Shown in pieces: positions 6,513 to 11,713 of a stretch of 11,713 nucleotides of DNA (positions within the stretch are counted from its first letter, which is position 1; each line of letters begins with the position of its first letter). Origin of the DNA: Candidatus Aerophobota bacterium (lineage in GTDB: Bacteria > Aerophobota > Aerophobia > Aerophobales > AE-B3A). The notes beneath the pieces are model-generated. The model ran no database searches. It had not been told where the DNA came from and saw nothing but the letters and a program-made list of their open reading frames with translations. Where the stretch lies: assembly GCA_030672445.1 (NCBI GenBank), contig DAOVGK010000004.1:1-11713 (forward strand). The letters are read 5' to 3'. Position numbers and translations under genes: made by a program.

Positions 6513-7448
6513 TAAGCAAAAATAGGCTCTTTGACGTATAAATACTGGTGAAATACGTTATAGTGATTCTTTAGCCACCTCAAGAAGTAAAGGAGATTAA
6601 TTTTCCTGAAAAGTTCTCTAAAGAAGATCCCCGACAGTATTCAGATTAGTTTTGAGTATCCTCTGGAAGGGTCCTTCCAGTTTACTCCACATCAAAAAGC
6701 TCTTGAAGCAATAAAAACTGAATACCAGTGTCTCTTAATCGCTTTTAGACTCCTCACTTGATACTGATCAAAGGCTAAATTATCCTTCGCATCTTTCCTT
6801 AATCTTCTGTTTTCCATCGCCGGCTAAAGTGATGAACAATCTCCTTGTCCTTGAGGGAAAGGTTCTCCGTTACTAAAGACAAAAGATTCTTTTCATATCC
6901 TTAGTGTAGGGATCTTCTCTTGTGAAGTAACGATCCTCTTCTTTACCTTTCAAGAGACGGGACTCTAAAATCTGCTCCCCAGATGTATCTTTTTTCCTCT
7001 TTCCCATCTTTGTAGACCTTTGTCATTACCTGAAAGTAGCTTGGTGGAGGGGAATTGACTAACTTTTCTACAGTAAATTCCCTTCCTCTTTTCTTTGTTC
7101 GATGTCTCTCCTCTTTTCTTGTTCGGCACCTCTTGTTCACCCGATAAATGACATCATTGCTCTTTAAAGTGGAGATCCAATGTTTTCCTTGGTCTCAGAT
7201 AAAGGATACAAAATTCTGACAAAGATACCAATTATCGAAGAGGAGTTCTTCAAACTGGATACCTTTTTAAGAGCGTCCAGCACCAGTTTTTTGCTAAGCT
7301 GGATTTTGGTAAAGAAATCTGGAGAGTCTTCTTCTCCTTCTTCAAATTCATCAGCTGGTATGTAAGGAGAAAGATTAACAGGAAAATCTTTTGTCTTGTC
7401 TACATAATAAGAGGTAACAACTACGTTGCAGTTGACAAGACCTTTCTC
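6512..7448 (-). pseudogene. DDE transposase pseudogene (IS4/IS701-like), several frameshifts and stops
   Basis: Reading down the minus strand gives pieces of one transposase in three frames. Bases 7448-7262 encode GLVNCNVVVTSYYVDK and DFPVNLSPYIPADEFEEGEED. Bases 7260-6943 encode LLFDNWYLCQNF with a catalytic Asp candidate (7236-7234), an in-frame TGA (7197-7195), QGKHWISTLKSNDVIYRVNKR and the stretch from FTVEKLVNSPPPSYFQV to GADFRVPSLER. After a stop, the same frame gives HHFSRRWKTED with the Glu candidate at 6807-6805. Bases 6769-6692 in another frame give DQYQVRSLKAIKRHWYSVF, a well-known C-terminal motif of these enzymes. The end of the gene is LKNHYNVFHQYLYVKEPIFA and a stop. The N-terminal region with the first catalytic Asp is missing. 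It cannot make an active enzyme. Confidence 0.85.
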
Positions 7449-7599
7449 ACTATTTCAGCCTCCCTTATAATACGAGAATTTAAATATTCAAGTATCATAA
7501 GGGATTAGAGCCATTTTATCAAAGATCCTTTATTAAAGCCTTATATAGCCACAACGTTCTAAGCCTTTACTAATAAGGCTTTGAGCTCGATTGAGGGCT

Positions 7600-7619
7600 A
7601 ATTTTTGCCAAAGTCTTGA
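7600..7619 (-). repeat. Right terminal inverted repeat of the insertion sequence
   Basis: This is an exact inverted match to 6493-6512. The base identity is unusual given how far the enclosed transposase has decayed. Confidence 0.85.
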
Positions 7620-7816
7620 ATAAGTTGAAACCTTTGTGGCTATGAGGCTGGAATGTTACATTTTTTTTCTCTTCTAAGGGGCAGATTCTCTTGAAGAACA
7701 GGCTATGAGATTTAATTTTCATTATCTTCCCTCTGTCCCAAAAAGTAATCTTTGCAAAAATGGGAATAGATGCAGATTGGAAAAGAGAATCAGAAAGATG
7801 TTCACAAGTGATTAGT
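7620..7816. other. Intergenic stretch with no supported gene
   Basis: Between the insertion-sequence end and the putative operator I see no gene. GGCTATGAG occurs twice (7638-7646 and 7701-7709), and ATAGCCACAA (7545-7554) is inverted at 7634-7643. A 51-codon minus-strand frame (7567-7722) has a passable ribosome binding site, but it crosses the transposon end and has no recognisable content. Confidence 0.4.
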
Positions 7817-7838
7817 GTTAACGTATTGGCGCGTAAAC
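7817..7838. promoter_or_regulatory. 22-bp inverted repeat, possible operator upstream of the UroD-family gene
   Basis: GTTAACG and CGTAAAC are inverted relatives (one mismatch in seven) separated by eight bases. The site lies about 83 nt before the start codon of the gene at 7921, a sensible place for a regulator. The half-sites loosely recall those of sugar-responsive regulators. No regulator gene is in the window and no clear promoter hexamers were found beside it. Confidence 0.3.
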
Positions 7839-7920
7839 TAGTTTGAAGCCGATTTTGGGCAGAAAAATGCCAGAGTACAAAAATTGTTTTTGAGAAATAA
7901 AAGAGGGAGGGAATGCATAA

Positions 7921-9084
7921 ATGGTCAAAGATTTAACCTCAGAAGAAAGGGTGAAATTGGCCCTTCAACACAAGGAGCCGGATCGGGTTCCTTTTGACGT
8001 AGGGAGTACTGCTGTTACCGGCATTTGTGCAGGTGCCTACAAAAATCTTTTGTTTTATCTTGGCATGGATGGAAGGAAGATACAGGTGTGGGATATTGTT
8101 CAACAGTTAGCTGAGGTGGATGAAGATGTATGCCATCGACTTAAAGTTGATGCCCGGGGTTTGATGCCCAGCATTATTGCAGGGAAGCAACCCGAATTTA
8201 CAGAGGATAAGAGTTATACATATTTCACCGATACTTGGGGAATTAAATGGAGAATGCCTAAGCAGAGAGGATATTATTATGACATGTGTGGACATCCCCT
8301 AAAAGGAGAGATTGATAAGGAAAGAATCAGCAACTATGCTTGGCCAAACCCTGCCGACTTTGCTTACACTTCTGGATTGAAAGAGAAAGCAGAGAAATTT
8401 AAAGAAAAAAATAAGGCGATTGTAGTAGGTTCTTTGGGAGGAGGATTTTTTGAGCTTGGTTTTTGGATGAGAGGGTTTGAGGACTTTTATATGGATCTTG
8501 CGGCTGATCCTTCAACGGCTTGTTATTTAATGGATAAATTATTGGATATAAGAATGACCTATTGGGAGTTGGTCTTAAAAGAACTGGGATATTATACTTT
8601 GATAGTTATGGAGGGACAGGATCTAGGGATGCAAGATAGCACCATAATTGCTCCTGAGATGTATAGAAAATATGTGAGACCGAGAGAAAAAAAGCTCTTT
8701 TCTTATATTAAAAGAGTCGCTCCGGGTCAGGTCTATATTTTCTTTCACACTTGTGGTTCAGTATATGATTTGATTCCGGATCTCATAGAAGCAGGAATAG
8801 ATATTCTTAATCCTGTCCAGGTGTCGGCGGCAAAAATGGATACAGCTAGGTTGAAAAAGGAATTTGGTAAAGAGCTGACTTTTTGGGGTGGTGGTATTGA
8901 TACCCAGTATGTTCTTCCGCATGGTACAGTCCAACAGGTAAAGGACGAGGTAAAAAGAAGAGTAGACGATCTTGCTCCAGGAGGAGGTTTTATTTTCGGT
9001 ACCGTGCATAATATCCAAAATGATGTTCCGCCTGAAAACATTATGACTATGTGGGAAACTCTGCAAGAATACGGTGTTTACTGA
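7921..9084 (+). CDS. Uroporphyrinogen decarboxylase / corrinoid methyltransferase family protein
   Basis: The 387-residue protein belongs to the HemE/MtaA/CmuA superfamily. The N-terminal ERVKLALQHKEPDRVPFDVGS (9-29), the MEGQDLGMQDS segment (230-240), FFHTCGSVYDLIPDLIEAGIDILNPVQ (274-300) and FWGGGIDTQYVLPHGT (321-336) are typical. The position and HxC motif (H276, C278) match the zinc site of methylcobamide:coenzyme M-type methyltransferases, but no cysteine follows C278, so the distal thiol ligand of those enzymes is missing; HN at 363-364 occupies the late conserved segment. It is unlikely to be the heme-pathway decarboxylase, and no corrinoid protein or other heme gene is nearby. A methyl-transfer or related lyase role on an unknown substrate is possible. 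GGAGG (7906-7910) precedes the ATG by 10 nt. It stands alone after the transposon relic. Confidence 0.88.
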   Translation: MVKDLTSEERVKLALQHKEPDRVPFDVGSTAVTGICAGAYKNLLFYLGMDGRKIQVWDIVQQLAEVDEDVCHRLKVDARGLMPSIIAGKQPEFTEDKSYTYFTDTWGIKWRMPKQRGYYYDMCGHPLKGEIDKERISNYAWPNPADFAYTSGLKEKAEKFKEKNKAIVVGSLGGGFFELGFWMRGFEDFYMDLAADPSTACYLMDKLLDIRMTYWELVLKELGYYTLIVMEGQDLGMQDSTIIAPEMYRKYVRPREKKLFSYIKRVAPGQVYIFFHTCGSVYDLIPDLIEAGIDILNPVQVSAAKMDTARLKKEFGKELTFWGGGIDTQYVLPHGTVQQVKDEVKRRVDDLAPGGGFIFGTVHNIQNDVPPENIMTMWETLQEYGVY

Positions 9085-9346
9085 AAAGCTGGATTGCTTT
9101 GAAATATTTATGGAACTTGAACAATTTTCCTTTGTGGTTTTGCTCAAGTTTGTGGTAAATTATTGAATTCGAGTTCACAAAATTAAACTAATTAAAGAGA
9201 AGCTAAAAATAAGACCGGGAAGAGACGAACAAATTAAGGAAACCGGCTTACCTTGAGCAAAAGAGATTTCAAGACGCAAGAAAAACATTAAAAAACTAGT
9301 TTCTCTTTTTGAAAATCTCCACAGGAAAATAAATCATATCGGTAAA
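9085..9346. other. Gap with a possible promoter and a short open frame, no clear gene
   Basis: A weak promoter candidate is TTGTGG (9132-9137), 18 nt, then TGGTAAATT (9153-9161), an extended -10 form. From 9257 a frame without a usual start codon runs into the small membrane protein at 9347 and reads lysine/arginine-rich (SRRKKNIKKLVSLFENLHRK). No terminator-like hairpin was found after the UroD-family gene. Confidence 0.3.
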
Positions 9347-9502
9347 ATGCCAACAACGATTGGAGATCGTATTTTCATAGGTATAGTTACATTTATAGCT
9401 ATTCATCTTTTGTGGATGCGGTTTGTGGAGAGTCATATCAGCCTGTGGGTAGCTACTATCCTCTCTGCGGCATTAATGATCGCGATCATAAGGCAAGGTT
9501 AA
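9347..9502 (+). CDS. Small two-helix membrane protein, unknown function
   Basis: The 51-residue product MPTTIGDRIF... has two hydrophobic segments, about residues 9-23 (FIGIVTFIAIHLLWM) and 31-47 (LWVATILSAALMIAIII-like), split by RFVESH, ending with a short basic tail RQG. This would place both ends on the same side of the membrane. No strong ribosome binding site precedes ATG 9347; only AGGAAA, about 18 nt away. The same frame is open upstream to a stop at 9254-9256 and encodes a basic, possibly amphipathic, 30-residue stretch, so the real protein may be about 80 residues with an unusual start (ATT 9266 is one option) or a broken 5' end. It lies 60 nt before the dehydrogenase gene and may be co-transcribed with it. 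I do not recognise the family. Confidence 0.5.
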   Translation: MPTTIGDRIFIGIVTFIAIHLLWMRFVESHISLWVATILSAALMIAIIRQG

Positions 9503-9562
9503 GATACCGGAATTTTACCAGAAATAAGAGAGCGAAAGGGCAGTGAAAATAACAGGAAGAAG

Positions 9563-10582
9563 ATGAAAGCCGCATATCTGGAGAAGCCTCGTAAAATAAA
9601 AATACGAGAAATAGAGAAACCAACACCTAAGCCGGAGGAGATCCTGGTAAGGGTGAAATCGGTGGGGATTTGTGGATCTGATGTGCATTACTATGAGACA
9701 GGAAGAATTGGTCAATTTGTGGTAGAGAGACCTCTTATTTTGGGCCATGAATGTTCCGGGAAAGTTGTGGAGGCGGGAGAAGAGGTAAGCACTTTTCAGG
9801 TAGGCGACAGGGTTGTCCTGGAGCCAGGTATACCTTGCAGAAAATGTAGTTATTGCAAGCAGGGAAGGTATAATCTCTGTCCTGAGATGAGTTTTATGGC
9901 CACTCCCCCTGTTGACGGCGCTTTAGTTGAATATGTTGTCCATCCTGCTGATTTTGCTTTTAAAATCCCTGAAAAAACAAGTTTCGATGAAGCGACCTTT
10001 TTTGAGCCTTTTGCAGTAGGATTATATGCAGTAGAAAGGGCAAACTTAAAGCTGGGAAGCAAAATTCTTATTCTAGGAGCAGGTCCTATAGGTCTGGCCA
10101 CCCTTCTTTCAGCATTAAGCACGGGACAGAATGATATAACTATGGTAGATCTTTACGAGTTTCGATTGGCGAAGGCTAAAGAAACGGGAGCCAGGAAAAC
10201 GGTTAATCCTCATAAATTAGACATTCTTACCAAGTTCGGTCCTCAGTTTGATGTCGTTTTTGAAACAGCAGGGAGTGTAATTACAACTCAGGAAACAGTA
10301 ATGTTAGCTAGGAGAGGAGGCAAGGTGATATTGGTGGGTTTACCTGCTCAAGAGGAGATAGAGCTCAACACTAATCTGATAATATCTAAAGAGCTTGATT
10401 TACTGGGGATATTCAGATATGCAAACATCTATCCTAGAATAGTAAAGCTTGCCCAGGACAAGAAATTAGATTTTAAGCCTCTGATGACTCATAAGTTCTC
10501 TTTTGAGGATACAGAAAGAGGTTTAAAATTTGTTAGGGATAATAAAGATTCCTGTGTTAAGGCAGTAATCCAAATCTGTTAA
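9563..10582 (+). CDS. Zinc-dependent polyol dehydrogenase (sorbitol/xylitol dehydrogenase type)
   Basis: The 339-residue medium-chain dehydrogenase would oxidise a polyol such as sorbitol or xylitol to the ketose with NAD. The catalytic zinc residues are visible: C37 in GICGSDVHYY, H62-E63 in GHECSG, and E148 in FEPFAVG. The structural zinc cysteines are C92, C95, C98 and C106 (CRKCSYCKQGRYNLC). The nucleotide fold has LGAGPIGL (171-178), followed by an aspartate in MVDLYEFRL, which favours NAD. GRIGQFVVERPLILGHE, MATPPVDGA and GIFRYANIYP are close to the sorbitol dehydrogenase (GutB) subgroup rather than threonine dehydrogenase. AGGA (9554-9557) lies 5 nt before ATG 9563. It faces the isomerase-like gene on the other strand; a dehydrogenase and an isomerase could act on successive sugar forms, but they are not in one operon. 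Confidence 0.93.
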   Translation: MKAAYLEKPRKIKIREIEKPTPKPEEILVRVKSVGICGSDVHYYETGRIGQFVVERPLILGHECSGKVVEAGEEVSTFQVGDRVVLEPGIPCRKCSYCKQGRYNLCPEMSFMATPPVDGALVEYVVHPADFAFKIPEKTSFDEATFFEPFAVGLYAVERANLKLGSKILILGAGPIGLATLLSALSTGQNDITMVDLYEFRLAKAKETGARKTVNPHKLDILTKFGPQFDVVFETAGSVITTQETVMLARRGGKVILVGLPAQEEIELNTNLIISKELDLLGIFRYANIYPRIVKLAQDKKLDFKPLMTHKFSFEDTERGLKFVRDNKDSCVKAVIQIC

Positions 10583-10705
10583 GTTTTTTCTTTTAATTCA
10601 AATTCACACAGGACTCCTAAAATCACAACATATTCAAAGGCCGTGTCAATAATATCAGCGCATTCTGGAGGGCATAACCTTTGAGACGAAGTACTAGCTA
10701 GCTCG

Positions 10706-11713
10706 TCAAATGACAACAGCCTCCATTCCTGTAAACCTGCAAAACTCAACTAACGAGTCCCTAATGTCGCCGTGAATCATAGAAGCATGGTGAATAAAGC
10801 CCTCTTCAACCAGGATTCGGTACAGGTTTGCTAGATCGCTAACCTTAACCCAGCTCCAGGAGCCCCTGAGTTTGTCTTTGCTGGGGATTATCTCACCTTT
10901 AGTGATCAACATCTTGAACTCACCGTCATACTCAACTATACGACTGAGGGTAACCTTACCTTCTTTAAGCTGAAACTCAGCCGTCCCTTCACATCTTTCC
11001 CGTCCCAGCATCTCGCCAAGGATACTATGACTTTTTAGGTAGATTTGAGAATCCCTTGCTTTCAACTCCATGGGAGCATTGCCGCAGTGCCAGGCCAGGA
11101 AAACGTTTTTCTCTCGCTGATGCTGGATGGTCCAGTCAATAAAGTGAGGAACTGTGGCTTTGAGTGTGGCTAGATATTGAACCAGCATGGTTAAAGCTCC
11201 ATGAATATCAACCTCACAGGCAGTCATAATCCCCTGCTGGGTCAGTCGCCCCAGAGTCAAGCAGGCCGATATTCCATAGATCTCCTGCATGGCGGTCCAG
11301 CACTGAACACCCATAGCTGATAGGTCTTTCTCTTGAGCGAATTCTTTCAAGACGATTTCCAGTCGGGCTGCTTTGCGGAGTGTTTCTTCCTTGACAAGCT
11401 TGCAATTGGCGCTCTCCTTGATTTCATCAATAATTCGAGTAACTCCCTTTTCATCCTCGACCTCGTCTGCTCGGTGGAAAATATCCACCAACGATATAGG
11501 AACGACCCTCTGACCAAATTGTTCAATCATAGGAAATTCGTTGATAGCACAGGTCTCAAATCTTTCTGGTCGGGGACCAACCAGACCGATCCTTGCTCCA
11601 ACGAAGCCCCTAACAGCAACACAGGTTCGGACAAAATCCCTGATGCCCTTACTGAAAACTTCTTCTTCAGGAAAACAGATTCCCAGGAAACTGAAGGGAA
11701 TTCTTCTCCTATA
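10706..11713 (-). CDS. L-fucose/L-arabinose isomerase-like protein, 5' end cut by the window
   Basis: The frame is open on the minus strand from the window edge (11713) to TGA at 10706-10708, giving 335 visible residues. The ATG at 11530 is internal, since the upstream 61 codons encode family sequence (ARIGLVGPRPERFETCAINE). The following FGQRVVPISLVDIF, GVQCWTAMQEIYGISACLTLGRL, TACEVDIHGALT, PHFIDW and LAWHCGNAP segments match the fucose isomerase-like family (COG2407 type). By comparison with FucI, the Glu of CEVD and the Asp of FIDW, 26 residues apart, would be two metal ligands, and a His in HHASMIHGD the third. The family interconverts aldoses and ketoses with a divalent metal, but many members have untested substrates. 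The gene converges on the polyol dehydrogenase gene, with 123 nt between and no strong terminator hairpin seen. Confidence 0.85.
   Translation of the reverse strand, partial: YRRRIPFSFLGICFPEEEVFSKGIRDFVRTCVAVRGFVGARIGLVGPRPERFETCAINEFPMIEQFGQRVVPISLVDIFHRADEVEDEKGVTRIIDEIKESANCKLVKEETLRKAARLEIVLKEFAQEKDLSAMGVQCWTAMQEIYGISACLTLGRLTQQGIMTACEVDIHGALTMLVQYLATLKATVPHFIDWTIQHQREKNVFLAWHCGNAPMELKARDSQIYLKSHSILGEMLGRERCEGTAEFQLKEGKVTLSRIVEYDGEFKMLITKGEIIPSKDKLRGSWSWVKVSDLANLYRILVEEGFIHHASMIHGDIRDSLVEFCRFTGMEAVVI

Larger units (their letters stand above)
6493..7619 (-). mobile_element. Decayed insertion sequence with perfect 20-bp terminal inverted repeats
   Basis: TCAAGACTTTGGCAAAAATT at the left end is repeated exactly in inverted form at 7600-7619. 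Between them lies a minus-strand DDE transposase relic whose stop codon (6512-6514) abuts the left repeat, as in an intact element. At 1127 bp the element is short for a single-ORF element of this type, because the transposase N-terminal part is absent. A hairpin, AAGCCTT-TACTAAT-AAGGCTT, lies at 7561-7581 inside the right end. No convincing target-site duplication is visible (GTAGC on the left, ATAAG on the right), consistent with age. The element, with its flanks, makes up most of the roughly 1.5-kb gene-free stretch between the GatZ-like and UroD-like genes. Confidence 0.82.

Noticed and set aside
6943..7140. Minus-strand 65-codon frame as a stand-alone gene
   Set aside because: Its sequence is the middle of the transposase pseudogene and continues in frame on both sides across stop codons.
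7180..7365. Plus-strand 61-codon frame
   Set aside because: It is antisense to transposase sequence and has no protein-like features; a shadow frame.
7567..7722. Minus-strand 51-codon frame with an AGGGA-type ribosome binding site
   Set aside because: It reads through the right terminal repeat of the insertion sequence, has low-complexity content and no recognisable domain; probably chance.
10583..10705. Bidirectional terminator between the convergent genes
   Set aside because: Only a T-rich run after the dehydrogenase stop is seen; no convincing stem-loop was found.

Overview
The window looks like chromosomal DNA of an uncultivated, low- to mid-GC bacterium with an anaerobic, saccharolytic style of gene content. 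No phylogenetic marker is strong enough to name a phylum. The tmk-holB pair is bacterial housekeeping. The rest is an accessory neighbourhood of sugar, polyol and C1-type enzymes mixed with decayed mobile elements. Genes are mostly on the + strand, with good Shine-Dalgarno sites (GAGGAGGG, AGGGAG, GGAGG). No tRNA, rRNA or CRISPR array was seen.

Layout: 1-1571 holds thymidylate kinase (5' truncated by the window edge) and the DNA polymerase III delta' subunit. 1726-2493 is an SDR oxidoreductase of the polyol/ketose type. 2494-3365 is a scrambled intergenic zone. It holds two copies of a TTGACA...TGAAGTTAGA element, several stem-loops that could be a small RNA or terminators, and the truncated N-terminal part of a transposase-like gene on the minus strand whose ribosome binding site and start codon lie in a hairpin. 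3366-3659 is a broken gene directly upstream of, and formerly coupled to, a two-gene operon at 3662-6379: a RuBisCO-like protein followed 9 nt later by a GatZ/KbaZ-family (tagatose-bisphosphate aldolase subunit / sugar epimerase) protein. 6493-7619 is an insertion-sequence relic with perfect 20-bp terminal inverted repeats around a frameshifted, N-terminally deleted DDE transposase. 7921-9084 is a uroporphyrinogen-decarboxylase/corrinoid-methyltransferase-family protein. 9347-9502 is a possible tiny membrane protein. 9563-10582 is a zinc-dependent sorbitol/xylitol-type dehydrogenase. 10706-11713 (minus strand, 5' truncated by the window edge) is an L-fucose/L-arabinose isomerase-like protein.

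How the genes may work together (inference): two polyol/ketose dehydrogenases, a sugar-isomerase-family protein, a GatZ-type protein and a RuBisCO-like protein point to catabolism of an unusual sugar, polyol or sugar acid. No kinase or transporter is present in the window, so the route is incomplete here. The most notable item is the tight RuBisCO-like/GatZ-like gene pair, which I cannot match to a characterised pathway.
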